Notes: generated from the sequence alone by a model not told the origin. A stretch of DNA of 64,000 nt from Pedobacter schmidteae (GCF_900564155.1 NZ_LS999839.1:5763097-5827096); one strand, 5' to 3'; positions 1 to 9,578 are shown, numbered from the stretch's first letter. Numbers and translations are program-made.

Positions 1-1
1 C

Positions 2-589
2 TCATTAAAGCAAGCCACAAAACGCGTTGTAGAACTTCGCGGTGAAGGCTATTTTCAAGTTGCTAAGGACAAAAAACATCCTTTTATAGTCAAAACAGCG
101 CAACAAGAGGTACAAGTACTAGGTACGCATTTCAACATCAATAGTTACGAAAGCGAAAACGCCGTGAAAACAACGCTATTGGAAGGCTCTGTACGCGTAA
201 GTGCCACAAACGGTCGCCACGCAGCAGCAAACGATCGGCATCCTGACCTTGTTTCAGGACCTCACACCAGCAACGCTATAACCCTCCGCCCCAACCAGCA
301 ATCTATTTTACTAAATACCGGCATCAAAGTAATTGATGTAGATGTAGAAAGTACCATCGCCTGGAAAAATGGATATTTCCTGTTTGACAATGAAAATATC
401 TACACCATTATGAATATGATTTCCCGCTGGTATGATGTAGAGATCGAGTATAAAGGAAATATGGACGACAAGATTTTTGTAGGCCGGATATCCAGGTTCA
501 AAAACGTTTCTGAGGTATTGAAACTACTGGAGATGACCGGAGATATTCACTTTAAAGTCCAGGGAAGGAGGATTACTGTGATGACCTAA
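2..589 (+). CDS. FecR-family anti-sigma factor, C-terminal part (5' end outside window)
   Basis: The reading frame is open from the first bases of the window, so the start and the N-terminal cytoplasmic and membrane parts lie upstream. The visible 195 residues show the periplasmic FecR signature (ELRGEGYFQVAKD, then VLGTHFNIN and LLEGSVRV) and the typical C-terminal domain with AWKNGYFLFDNENI. Family members hold an ECF sigma factor inactive and release it when a TonB-linked receptor with an STN domain signals substrate binding. The next gene is exactly such a receptor (STN-domain SusC), so this protein probably controls the locus at 704-9178. The partner sigma factor should lie just upstream, outside the window. 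Confidence 0.93.
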   Translation, partial: SLKQATKRVVELRGEGYFQVAKDKKHPFIVKTAQQEVQVLGTHFNINSYESENAVKTTLLEGSVRVSATNGRHAAANDRHPDLVSGPHTSNAITLRPNQQSILLNTGIKVIDVDVESTIAWKNGYFLFDNENIYTIMNMISRWYDVEIEYKGNMDDKIFVGRISRFKNVSEVLKLLEMTGDIHFKVQGRRITVMT

Positions 590-617
590 ATTGAACCACA
601 TACAAGTACCGATAAAA

Positions 618-653
618 CCAGGAGCGCTGGAGACGCCCCTGGAAAAGTCCAGG
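618..653 (+). other. Overlapping alternative hairpins between fecR and susC
   Basis: CCAGG at 618-622 can pair with CCTGG at 638-642 (stem extended by GCG/CGC across one mismatch). The same CCTGG can instead pair with CCAGG at 649-653. The two structures exclude each other. They may be a weak terminator or an attenuator in the susC leader; no clear U tract follows. Confidence 0.3.
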
Positions 654-703
654 TTACTTCCGAAATAAGCTATAGTCCGTTTAAACCTAAACTAACCAAA
701 TGT

Positions 704-3700
704 ATGAAATTTTACTCTTTTGGTGTATGCGCCAAACAAACCGGCATACACTACAAAATTTTGTTGATTATGAAACTCATAATTGTTTTGATGATCTCCA
801 CTTTCCTGCAGGTATACGCCACAGGCTATGCACAGAAATTTACCATATCAAAAAAGAATGCCTCGTTGGAGCAGATTTTCAAAGAGATCAAAAAACAAAG
901 TCATTATACCTTCCTGTATAACATCAGCACCCTTAAAAAGGCCAATCGCATTGCCATCGATGTGAAGGATCAAAGTATTGATGAAGTGCTGAAATACTGT
1001 TTTAAAGATCAACCGCTGAGCTATAAAATAGCCAACGACATCATTGTAGTGCAAAAAAAGGTAGCCCCACAGCCTGGCGCTATGCAAGCACAAACAACCG
1101 TCAGCGGTAAAATTACCGATGAGACAGGGCTTCCGCTATCAGGGGTTTCTATCCGGACCAAAGACGGAAGGGTCAAATCCTCTACCAATCCCAATGGCCA
1201 ATTTGAACTAAAGGGCATCCTGGCTGATGATGTTTTACTCGTTTCCTTTATCGGCTTTGCTACGCAGGAAATTGCCGTTGTAGGTCGCACCATCATTAAC
1301 ATTGTTTTGAAAGAAGATACAAAAGGCCTAAATGAGGTGGTGGTAGTGGGCTACGGAACCACCAAAAAGGCCAACCTTACCGGTGCTGTAGATCAGATCG
1401 GCAGCGAGTATTTCCAAGACCGCCCGGTAGCCAATACCACAAGGGCATTACAAGGTGTTATCCCCGGCCTCAACATCAAAATGACCGACGGCAAACCTAC
1501 CCGAAGCTCGGTATACAACATTCGTGGAGTTACTTCCATAGGTGCAGCTTCCAGTGAGGCCGGCGCACTCGTTTTGGTCGATGGTGTACCCTCAAATCCC
1601 AACAACCTCAATCCTACCGATATTGCTACGGTAACCGTACTCAAAGATGCCGCCTCGGCTGCCATCTACGGGGCAAGGGGCTCTTTTGGGGTAGTCCTGA
1701 TTACCACTAAGGTTCCCCAGAAAGGAAAAGTCCAGTTCAATTACAGTTCCAACTTTTCGATTAACCAACACACCAACCGGCCCGATTTTATCAACGATGG
1801 ATATTCCTGGGCCAAGGTTTTTGACGAAGCCTATGCCGGTTGGTTTGATTATACCGAGCGGCCCGCAAATATCAACGGCGTTTATCCTTTTTCGCAAACT
1901 TATCTGGAAGAGCTGAAACGGCGTTCGGAAGACCCTTCACTACCTAAAGTAGAAGTCAATGCCGCCGGCAACTATGTGTATTACAACAGTACCGACTGGA
2001 TAAAAGAGTTGTACAAAAACTCCAATCCATCTATGGAACATATGCTTAGCCTGTCGGGCGGAAGCGAAAAAATAAGCTTTACACTTTCTGGCCGTGCTTA
2101 TTCACAGGATGGCATTTATCGTTACAGCCCGGATGAATATAACCGTTACAACCTGAGGTTTAAGGGCGATATCAAAGTCAACGACTGGTTGTCCATCAAT
2201 GGAATATCCGATTTTTCCAGCTTCAGGTACAAATACCCCCTAACGGCTTACGGAGGAAAAAATGCAGTATTGCGCCTGCTTGCGGTCAACGGATTTCCCA
2301 TCGCGCCTGTATTTAACCCCGATGGAACATTAACCAGGGCTGGTGCCAATACCGTTGGCGATTTTTATTATGGCAAAAGTTATTCGCTCAAAAACAACAA
2401 CTTTCTCAGAAATACCATAGGTTTTAATGCCGCTGTAATTAAAGACAAATTAAGTGTTAAAGGCGATTTCTCGTACTTATACACCAATGATGTAGACAAC
2501 TTCAAATACATCCCCGTCCCTTTCAGCAACTCACCCGGTGTAATAACGCGGTCGGGCATTAACGATATGACCAGTAATACCAATGTAAGAAGCTATTATG
2601 TGGCCAATCTGTATGCCGAATACAATCAGCGTTTCAAAAACCACAATCTAAAACTACTGGGCGGCTACAACCTGGAATACAATAAGGTGACCAATGTAAA
2701 TGTTTCGCGCGATGGGCTACTGCTGGAGGATTTGCTAGACCTGAACCTGGCCACAGGAACCAATTACCGGTTAAGTGGTGGTGGCGAAATCTGGGCCTTA
2801 TCGGGAATTTTCTTTAGGGCCAACTACGATTACAAAGGCAAATATTTGCTGGAAGTAAATGGCCGGTACGATGGTTCGTCAAAGTTCCCAACCAACGAGC
2901 AGTTTGCTTTTTTCCCTTCGGTTTCTGCAGGCTGGAAAATTTCGGAAGAAAGCTTTATGAACAGCAGCAAAACCTGGCTCAGTAATCTGAAACTGCGTGC
3001 TTCCTATGGTTCATTGGGCAATGGAAACCTTGATTCCTATACTTTCCTGCAAACCATTGCTGCCTCGCGCTCGCCCATTATCATCAACGGGGGATTTCCA
3101 AGTTACATCAGGCAACCCGATGTCATCCCCAAAAGCCTAACCTGGGAAACCGCCACTACCCTCGATTTTGGAGTGGATGCCGATTTTTTCAAGCAACGTT
3201 TATCACTGATGTTTGACTGGTACGACCGCAAAACTACCGGCATGATTATGGCTGCCCGGCCACTACCGGGCGTATTTGGGGCAACTGTACCCAAAGCAAA
3301 CGTTGCCGATTTATCAACCAAGGGTTGGGAATTATCGGTAGCCTGGCAAGACCAGATTGATTTCAAAAAGCCGTTACGCTATGGCTTCCGTGTCACGCTG
3401 TCGGACAATGAATCCAACATCACTAAATTCTATAATCCTACAGGTACCTTAAGCACCAATTTTGTTGGGCAGAAACTAGGCGATATCTGGGGATTTACCA
3501 CCGAAGGCCTGTTTCTATCGGCTGAGGATGTGGCCAGTCATGCCGATCAGTCGTACATCCGGACCTCTTTAAGCAACAAGCTTTTGCCTGGCGATCTTAA
3601 ATTTAAAGATATCAACGGCGATGGTGTGATCAACAGGGGGCTGAACACCCTAACCGATCATGGTGACATATCCATCATCGGCAACTCGGCACCCCGTTAT

Positions 3701-4231
3701 GCTTATGGCATTACCACCGATCTGAGCTGGAACAACTTTTCTTTTTCTGCTTTTTTCCAGGGAATCGGAAAGCGCGATTGGTGGCCTTCAACAGAAGCAG
3801 CTTATTTTTGGGGACCATATAACCGTCCTTATACCTTTTTACCAAGGGCTATTAACGACAATTACTGGACACCCGAACGCACCGACGCATACTATCCAAG
3901 ACTCCGTACCTATACCTCAATAGGATCAACGCCACAATTGGCCGTACAGCAAACGCGCTACCTTCAGGACGCCAGCTATATCCGTTTAAAAACCCTTACC
4001 ATTGGTTATACGCTGCCCGAACAATTCGCAAAAAAGATAAAAATGTCCACCATCAGGTTTTATTTAACCGGACAAAACCTGTGGACCTGGTCGCCCATGT
4101 ACAAGGTAACCAAAGATTTTGATCCCGAAGTTATTGAAGGCTCAGATCCGGAAGTAAACGCAGGCCAGGGCGACGGATTTTCTTATCCAATGCTCAAAAC
4201 CTATACCCTGGGCATTAACCTAACATTTTAA
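704..4231 (+). CDS. SusC/RagA-type TonB-linked outer membrane protein with STN domain
   Basis: This is a 1175-residue outer membrane importer. The extended N-terminus with a hydrophobic signal (about residues 15-44, ending ATGYAQ) is usual for this subfamily, so the ATG at 704 is kept; an ATG at 770 is the alternative. Domains in order: STN (secretin/TonB N-terminus) about 45-115; a carboxypeptidase-like beta-sandwich about 130-205 (SGKITDETGLPLSGVSI); a TonB box/plug beginning NEVVVVGYGT near 210; then a long beta-barrel ending in TLGINLTF. The STN domain fits cell-surface signalling to the FecR protein just upstream. With the SusD protein 18 bases downstream it should form a lidded transporter. 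The cargo is unknown; neighbouring EEP-fold enzymes suggest a phosphorylated or phosphodiester substrate (inference). Confidence 0.95.
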   Translation: MKFYSFGVCAKQTGIHYKILLIMKLIIVLMISTFLQVYATGYAQKFTISKKNASLEQIFKEIKKQSHYTFLYNISTLKKANRIAIDVKDQSIDEVLKYCFKDQPLSYKIANDIIVVQKKVAPQPGAMQAQTTVSGKITDETGLPLSGVSIRTKDGRVKSSTNPNGQFELKGILADDVLLVSFIGFATQEIAVVGRTIINIVLKEDTKGLNEVVVVGYGTTKKANLTGAVDQIGSEYFQDRPVANTTRALQGVIPGLNIKMTDGKPTRSSVYNIRGVTSIGAASSEAGALVLVDGVPSNPNNLNPTDIATVTVLKDAASAAIYGARGSFGVVLITTKVPQKGKVQFNYSSNFSINQHTNRPDFINDGYSWAKVFDEAYAGWFDYTERPANINGVYPFSQTYLEELKRRSEDPSLPKVEVNAAGNYVYYNSTDWIKELYKNSNPSMEHMLSLSGGSEKISFTLSGRAYSQDGIYRYSPDEYNRYNLRFKGDIKVNDWLSINGISDFSSFRYKYPLTAYGGKNAVLRLLAVNGFPIAPVFNPDGTLTRAGANTVGDFYYGKSYSLKNNNFLRNTIGFNAAVIKDKLSVKGDFSYLYTNDVDNFKYIPVPFSNSPGVITRSGINDMTSNTNVRSYYVANLYAEYNQRFKNHNLKLLGGYNLEYNKVTNVNVSRDGLLLEDLLDLNLATGTNYRLSGGGEIWALSGIFFRANYDYKGKYLLEVNGRYDGSSKFPTNEQFAFFPSVSAGWKISEESFMNSSKTWLSNLKLRASYGSLGNGNLDSYTFLQTIAASRSPIIINGGFPSYIRQPDVIPKSLTWETATTLDFGVDADFFKQRLSLMFDWYDRKTTGMIMAARPLPGVFGATVPKANVADLSTKGWELSVAWQDQIDFKKPLRYGFRVTLSDNESNITKFYNPTGTLSTNFVGQKLGDIWGFTTEGLFLSAEDVASHADQSYIRTSLSNKLLPGDLKFKDINGDGVINRGLNTLTDHGDISIIGNSAPRYAYGITTDLSWNNFSFSAFFQGIGKRDWWPSTEAAYFWGPYNRPYTFLPRAINDNYWTPERTDAYYPRLRTYTSIGSTPQLAVQQTRYLQDASYIRLKTLTIGYTLPEQFAKKIKMSTIRFYLTGQNLWTWSPMYKVTKDFDPEVIEGSDPEVNAGQGDGFSYPMLKTYTLGINLTF

Positions 4232-4249
4232 CTTTTTTAAAATATTCAC

Positions 4250-6001
4250 ATGAAAAAGGTTTTATTATTTTCCATAACCATTCTTCTCGGGTTGTCCTCC
4301 TGCAAGAAAATTCTTGACCAGGGCCCATTGGATAAGCTTACACCCGAGCAGGCTTTTTCAACCGAAGCCAATCTGGAACTGTATTCCAATTCATTTATAC
4401 GGTTTATGGTACCAGAAGGGGGCGGCATTTTTAAAGGCGATCTGCTTTCAGATATTGCCGTACCCAATGGTGTTGACATGTATCTTACCCAGCAATTTAC
4501 AGCCCAGCAGGGAAGCGGCTGGGGACTTACCAGCTGGGAGCAATTGCGCAACGTAAATTATTTTATTGTCAACAATACCAATCCGGCAGTTGCCGCAAGC
4601 ACCAGAAACCACTACACCGGGATAGCCCGTTTTTTCAGGGCCTGGTTTTATTTCGATAAGGTACGAACCTTTGGCGATGTACCTTGGTTTAACCGTCCGC
4701 TAGACCCCGAAGACCCTGAAATATACAAGGGCCGCGATCCGCGAACCTTGGTGATGGATTCGGTGCTGCAGGATTTGGATTTCGCCGTCAATAACATCAA
4801 AGACACTAAGGACAATTCAAGCACACGCATCACCAAATCTGTTGCCCTGGCCTTAAAATCAAGAATCTGTCTGTTTGAAGGCAGTTTAAGAAAATACCAT
4901 ACCCAACTGGGGCTGGGCAGTACCGCAAACCGGTGGTTTACCGAAGCAACTGATGCCGCAAGTATATTGATAACCAGCGGCAAATACAGCCTGAACACCG
5001 CAGCACCCTCTCCTTACCGCGCCCTATTTATCAGCGAAAATCCGGTAAGCACCGAAGTACTGCTGGCGGCTGTATACAACAATAACCTAAGCCGCTGGCA
5101 CGATGCCAATTACTGGTACACCAGCCCAACCTATGGCGCGCGCCTCAGTTTAGAAAAAAGATTTGTAAATACCTATCTCAATACTGATGGAACGCCCTTT
5201 ACCAATATCGCCGGATATGCCACCAGGCAATTCCAGGACGAAGTAAAAAACAGGGACCTGCGCTTGTCGCAAACCATCCGAACAGCGCCCTACAAAAGAA
5301 GCGACGGATCGGCCGCTCCACCCGATTTTGCATTTACAAGTACCGGCTATCACATCATGAAATTTACGCTGGATGATAAAACGATAGACAACCGAAGCCC
5401 GGTAGCCAACTACAACACCATTCCGGTAATCAGGTATGCAGAGGTCTTACTAAACTATGCCGAGGCCAAGGCCGAGCTGGGTACCTTAACAGCATCCGAT
5501 TGGAATACCAGTATCGGGGCCCTGCGCACCAGGGCCGGCATTACCAATACCGCTATACCTACAATTGTTGATCCTTATCTCAAAGCCAACTTCTATCCCG
5601 ACATTACCGACCCTATCCTGATGGAAGTGCGGCGCGAGCGGGGTGTTGAGCTGGCTGCAGAAGGCTTCCGATATGCTGATTTACTAAGGTGGAAGGCTGG
5701 CAAACTACTCGAAAAGCCATACACAGGCCTATATGTACCGGCCAAAGGACAGGTACTCGATTTAAACGAAGATGGCCAGGGCGATGTGGCCTTTGTGGAT
5801 GTTGTTCCGGCCACAAAAGTACCCGGAGTAGTTTACGTACAAACCAACGGCACATCCATCAAATTATCTGGTGGTAGCCAGGGCAATGTGGTGTGGATGG
5901 AAAACATCAGTAAAGAATTTCCATTAAAAAAATACTTCCGCCCCATCCCTACCTCAGAAATCGTGTTAAACCCAAATCTGAACCAAACCGGTGGCTGGTA
6001 A
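4250..6001 (+). CDS. SusD/RagB-family surface lipoprotein
   Basis: The 583-residue protein begins with a lipoprotein signal (lipobox LSSC near residue 17). It carries the RagB/SusD architecture: an N-terminal SusD-like region with TPEQAFST, helical repeats containing GIARFFRAWFYF, and a C-terminal segment with the usual RRERGVELAAEGFRYADLLRW motif. SusD proteins act as the ligand-binding lid over SusC on the cell surface. It follows the STN-domain SusC by 18 bases and precedes two EEP-fold lipoproteins, so the four appear to be one transcription unit. Confidence 0.95.
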   Translation: MKKVLLFSITILLGLSSCKKILDQGPLDKLTPEQAFSTEANLELYSNSFIRFMVPEGGGIFKGDLLSDIAVPNGVDMYLTQQFTAQQGSGWGLTSWEQLRNVNYFIVNNTNPAVAASTRNHYTGIARFFRAWFYFDKVRTFGDVPWFNRPLDPEDPEIYKGRDPRTLVMDSVLQDLDFAVNNIKDTKDNSSTRITKSVALALKSRICLFEGSLRKYHTQLGLGSTANRWFTEATDAASILITSGKYSLNTAAPSPYRALFISENPVSTEVLLAAVYNNNLSRWHDANYWYTSPTYGARLSLEKRFVNTYLNTDGTPFTNIAGYATRQFQDEVKNRDLRLSQTIRTAPYKRSDGSAAPPDFAFTSTGYHIMKFTLDDKTIDNRSPVANYNTIPVIRYAEVLLNYAEAKAELGTLTASDWNTSIGALRTRAGITNTAIPTIVDPYLKANFYPDITDPILMEVRRERGVELAAEGFRYADLLRWKAGKLLEKPYTGLYVPAKGQVLDLNEDGQGDVAFVDVVPATKVPGVVYVQTNGTSIKLSGGSQGNVVWMENISKEFPLKKYFRPIPTSEIVLNPNLNQTGGW

Positions 6002-6027
6002 TATTCCTGACTATTAAAACAATTGTT

Positions 6028-7233
6028 ATGAAACCCAAATTATTTCTATATATCAGTGCAGTATTGCTGCTGGCCAGCTGCAAGCGCTATCCCGACATCA
6101 CCAATGCCAACCCCGAGGTAAGGGTGTCTATTGTCAGCGCATCGGCAACGGCAAAAAAACAAGTCCTCATGATGGCCGATAGCCTGCAGTCGCTTCGTTT
6201 TGAAGTTGCGCATGATGTCCCATCGGGCGATGCCGGAGGCGATATTTCCATATCCTTTAAATCAGAAGCATCGCTGGTGCAGGATTACAACAAGTACAAC
6301 GAAACCGACTACCTGCCTATGCCTGCAGGCAGCTACGAGCTTCCTGCTGCCATTGCCATCAGAAAGGGGCAACAAAAATCGGGACAGCTCAAAATCGGCA
6401 TCAAAACCAATGGGGCACTGCAGGCCTTTAAACAATACCTGCTGCCTGTTAGTATCGATGTGGTAAATGACGGCTTTATCATTAATAAAAACGCAAAAAC
6501 CACCTATTTCCTTATCGAAACCCTAATGGAAGGGTTCACGTTCAAAGTCATGTCATACGGCAAAGGAGGCGGTGTGCACAATATGGAACTTGCGGCCAAC
6601 ATCATCAATCAACACAAACCTGATTTGCTGTTGGTTAGAGAAATGGATTCCGTAACCAACCGCAACGGAAAAATAGACCAGCCTGCAGTGCTGGCTACAC
6701 TCATCGGCATGCCACACTATATCTATTTAACCTCAATTAAAGATTTTGACGGAGGCGGGCAGTATGGCAGCACCATTTATTCCAAATTCCCAATCATCAG
6801 CAGTACCGAAGTTGTTTTGCCCAATGGCGATGCCAATACCGAACGAGGGCCTTTTGGGGCCATTACGGTAAAGCTAGCTGGCCAGAACCTGGTATTTGCC
6901 GGCACCCACCTTAATGCAAATGCCACGCGTCGGGCAGCCCAGCTTCCGGTGCTGATGAGCTCGCTAAGTACCATTACCGATCCATTAATTCTGGCCGGTA
7001 ATTTTAACGACACGCCTCCTGCGGGTAATGTATACACAGCACTGGCCGGCGCCATGTTCAACTTTCCGTGTACCAGTTGTCCGCCAAATACTCCTGTGGC
7101 CACGCCTGCAAGTTTTTCCGACTTTATCATGTTTAAACCCAGCACCAAGCTAAGGGTGGTAAATCATAGTGTAGGAACAGCCTCAACAAGCGCGCATTTG
7201 CCGGTAATTACCGAGTTCCGCCTGTTCAAATAA
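6028..7233 (+). CDS. Lipoprotein: DUF1735-like domain fused to a probably inactive EEP-fold domain
   Basis: Signal with lipobox LASC (Cys18). Residues about 30-165 resemble the DUF1735/BT_3987-type beta domain found on surface lipoproteins of SusC/D loci. Residues about 171-401 follow the endonuclease/exonuclease/phosphatase fold in order, but the motifs are altered. The Asn of the TYN motif is Gly178; the Asp of GDxN is Asn325 (GNFND); the Asp of SDH is Ala389 (SAH); THLD reads THLN. Glu205, His294, Asp365 and His390 remain. The next gene encodes a complete-looking EEP enzyme. Known mutants at the GDxN Asp in this family lose activity, so this protein is inferred to be a binding pseudoenzyme. 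The fold call is from motif order and could be checked by structure prediction. Confidence 0.8.
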   Translation: MKPKLFLYISAVLLLASCKRYPDITNANPEVRVSIVSASATAKKQVLMMADSLQSLRFEVAHDVPSGDAGGDISISFKSEASLVQDYNKYNETDYLPMPAGSYELPAAIAIRKGQQKSGQLKIGIKTNGALQAFKQYLLPVSIDVVNDGFIINKNAKTTYFLIETLMEGFTFKVMSYGKGGGVHNMELAANIINQHKPDLLLVREMDSVTNRNGKIDQPAVLATLIGMPHYIYLTSIKDFDGGGQYGSTIYSKFPIISSTEVVLPNGDANTERGPFGAITVKLAGQNLVFAGTHLNANATRRAAQLPVLMSSLSTITDPLILAGNFNDTPPAGNVYTALAGAMFNFPCTSCPPNTPVATPASFSDFIMFKPSTKLRVVNHSVGTASTSAHLPVITEFRLFK

Positions 7234-7299
7234 GACGCATAACATTTCATAAAACAACGCAGCCATAGCCTGGTCGGCAGGCAACATAAATAGTCGAAA

Positions 7300-8136
7300 A
7301 TGAAGAATGTGATAAAAATTATTGGAATACTTTTCCTGTTATTTTCAGGAATGGCATGTAAAAGAAACCAGGCGGTGCCGGGCCCCGAGGTAAACCCGCC
7401 TGCAAAGGCTGGCCCCATTATCAAAGTGATGACCTATAACATTCATATTGGCAATCCGCCGTCAAAACCTGCCGAGGTAAGAGATTTGCAGGCCATAGCC
7501 AATGTGATCAATTCCCAAAAGCCCGATCTGGTAGCTTTGCAAGAGGTCGACGTCAATACACAGCGTTCAGGTGTTAATGTAGATCAGGCCAAAGAGTTGG
7601 CCAGACTTACCGGCATGAATTACTTTTACGCCAAGGCTATCGATTTTCAGGGCGGTCAGTATGGCGATGCGGTTTTATCCAGGTTCCCTATTCTGGAAAG
7701 CGTAAGTTATCAATTGCCGGTTACCCAACAATTGGGTGGCGAGACCCGGTCGGTAGCTATGATCACAGTTGAAAAAGAGGGCTACAAATTCTACTTCTCT
7801 TCTACCCATCTGGATCATTTGGGGGCCGAGGACAACCGATTACTTCAGGCAGCCGAACTGAACAAAATTGTAGGGAGCTTGTCGCGACCACTTATTATAG
7901 CCGGCGACATGAATGCCATACCTAGTTCCAAAACCATGGCACTTTTGCAGCAACAGCTATTTATGGGTTGCAATGCGGCCTGTCCATTTACCATTCCGGC
8001 TACTGCTCCCACCCGAACAATTGACTATATCATGATGCGTCCTTACAACAAATTCAACATCAAAAATTATAATGTAATCAATGAAACTTATGCGTCAGAT
8101 CATTTGCCTCTGATAGCAGAAATAGAACTTAAATAA
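7300..8136 (+). CDS. EEP-family (endonuclease/exonuclease/phosphatase) lipoprotein, apparently active
   Basis: The 278-residue lipoprotein (Cys20 after SGMA) holds one complete EEP domain from about residue 40. Catalytic motifs are all present: TYNI (Asn47), LQEVD (Glu82), STHLDH (His170, Asp172), GDMNA (Asp203, Asn205), IDYI (Asp242) and SDHLP (Asp267, His268). The family hydrolyses phosphoesters by metal-aided attack; substrates include nucleic acids, inositol phosphates and phospholipid head groups, and the sequence alone does not choose among them. It lies 66 bases after a DUF1735-EEP fusion with broken motifs and one base before a propeller lipoprotein. It is probably surface- or periplasm-facing and feeds the SusC/D importer. 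Confidence 0.9.
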   Translation: MKNVIKIIGILFLLFSGMACKRNQAVPGPEVNPPAKAGPIIKVMTYNIHIGNPPSKPAEVRDLQAIANVINSQKPDLVALQEVDVNTQRSGVNVDQAKELARLTGMNYFYAKAIDFQGGQYGDAVLSRFPILESVSYQLPVTQQLGGETRSVAMITVEKEGYKFYFSSTHLDHLGAEDNRLLQAAELNKIVGSLSRPLIIAGDMNAIPSSKTMALLQQQLFMGCNAACPFTIPATAPTRTIDYIMMRPYNKFNIKNYNVINETYASDHLPLIAEIELK

Positions 8137-8137
8137 A

Positions 8138-9178
8138 ATGAAAACAATAACTTTATTTTTGTCAATAGCCCTATTGATCACAGCATGTGTAAAAAGCGGG
8201 CCCGAAAAACAATCAGAAACCGTTTCATCCAGCAGCAACAATAGTGATATGGTTACCATCTTATCCGATCCTGACTGGATAGCGATGTTGAACCTGGTAA
8301 ACAATACCATTGATGTGTACGATCCGGATGATGCGAACTGGAATGATGCCGGCTCAAAATTAATGTCCTGGAAACCTACCACCGCCCGGGGTTACAGCAC
8401 TGCCGAAGTAAATGCCTGGGGCGATGTAATGGATGTTAAGCTAAGAACACTAAATGGTGTGGATGTATGGGTCACTTATGCCGGCGGATTGGTGACCACC
8501 GTAACCAAAAGTACGGGCAACAAAAGATGGGCACGAATTATCGGTGTGTCGATGGCAGCACACGCTGTAGAAGTGCTACCCAATGGATGTGTTGCAGTGG
8601 CAGGAAAAAATGACAACAAAGTATACCTTTACTCTACCACCACATCTAACTATGCCTCATTTAATCTGAATGTGGCCAGGGCAACACTGTGGGACCCTTT
8701 GCTAAACAGGTTATGGGTAACCGGAAAAATAGGCACCACGCATGTGATGACGGCACTTATTGTTGGCGGCACGGCAGCAAGCCCCACGCTTTCGGAGGAT
8801 GTAAGCCGCAGGGTTACCTTACCGGGATGCTGTGGTCACGACATCTCGCCTTTTTACGGCGATACCAATAAATTGTTGGTGGCCGAGGATAAAAACTACA
8901 GCTTCAATAAAACGACAAAGGTATTTACCCCTTTGCCTAGTGCCATACACAACTCTATGCACGTTAAAAGTATAGGAAACTTAACCAACGGACAAATTGT
9001 CGTACTACGGGCCGATTCTTTTGCTACCCCGCGCCCGGTTCCAAGTTGCGAAAACTTTAACAGTTGGAGTTCATGTTATGCTTATTTCTATTCTGCTACA
9101 GGCGCATTGGTTGCCTCCAGATATGTTTCAAACAATTGCTTTTACAAAGCCCGCGTATGGAATCCAAATTATCAGTAG
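8138..9178 (+). CDS. Propeller-like lipoprotein (resembles DUF6528)
   Basis: 346 residues with a lipoprotein signal (ITAC, Cys17) and a Ser-rich linker. The body has repeated short strands of the type seen in beta-propellers (NNTIDVYD, GVDVWVTYAG, NKVYLYS, LWDPLLNRLWV, NKLLVAED). It also carries several cysteines, including GCCGHD, and an SCENFNSWSSC segment near the C-terminus that may form disulfides. It resembles DUF6528 proteins encoded near SusC/D loci, a recollection that was not checked. The start is one base after the stop of the active EEP gene, so the two are translationally linked. A substrate-binding role is inferred; no catalytic motif is visible. Confidence 0.65.
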   Translation: MKTITLFLSIALLITACVKSGPEKQSETVSSSSNNSDMVTILSDPDWIAMLNLVNNTIDVYDPDDANWNDAGSKLMSWKPTTARGYSTAEVNAWGDVMDVKLRTLNGVDVWVTYAGGLVTTVTKSTGNKRWARIIGVSMAAHAVEVLPNGCVAVAGKNDNKVYLYSTTTSNYASFNLNVARATLWDPLLNRLWVTGKIGTTHVMTALIVGGTAASPTLSEDVSRRVTLPGCCGHDISPFYGDTNKLLVAEDKNYSFNKTTKVFTPLPSAIHNSMHVKSIGNLTNGQIVVLRADSFATPRPVPSCENFNSWSSCYAYFYSATGALVASRYVSNNCFYKARVWNPNYQ

Positions 9179-9578
9179 TCCCCCTCTGATATTTGTTTAT
9201 TTTGCAAAAGGCCTGGATTATTTACCAGGTCTTTTGTTTACTTCCTTCTTCTATTCTACCCAGCACCTGATTTATCATTGCCAATCCGGAGCAGGAAGAT
9301 TCCAGAGACTAATTTTATTTTACACCAGAATATGTTGGTGTGAATATTAAATTACCTGCTTTCTTTTGTAACAACCCCACTCTATATTGTTACAATAAAA
9401 CACGCCAATATTTGCATTTTTGATTGCAATTTTTCTTAATTTTAAAAAGCCGCAAATAAGGGTTCGGAAATGAAATATGACATTTGCCGACACAATTATT
9501 GAAAGCAGGCAGCGTTTAAGCTGATAACAGATAGAGCTATCGGCCGTATTTTTTAATGACAAACCAAATTCAGGTTCA
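9179..9578. other. Intergenic region of 400 bases
   Basis: It contains the operon terminator at 9206-9240 and a small inverted repeat ACACCA/TGGTGT at 9322-9341. The rest is AT-rich DNA without a convincing reading frame or RNA gene. The promoter of the small gene at 9579 should be here, but no clear TAnnTTTG box was found. Confidence 0.6.
9206..9240 (+). terminator. Intrinsic terminator of the SusC/D-EEP operon
   Basis: The arms AAAAGGCCTGG and CCAGGTCTTTT (9206-9216 and 9225-9235) pair over 11 positions with one G-T wobble and an 8-base loop. They are followed by a T-rich run, 28 bases after the last stop codon of the operon. Confidence 0.8.

Noticed and set aside
700..921. Frame inside the start of susC
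   Set aside because: It lies entirely in another frame of the SusC coding region and has no protein-like features.
1393..3366. Several antisense frames of 60-101 residues under the first susC
   Set aside because: They are opposite a clearly real long gene and show only the low-complexity mirror of it.
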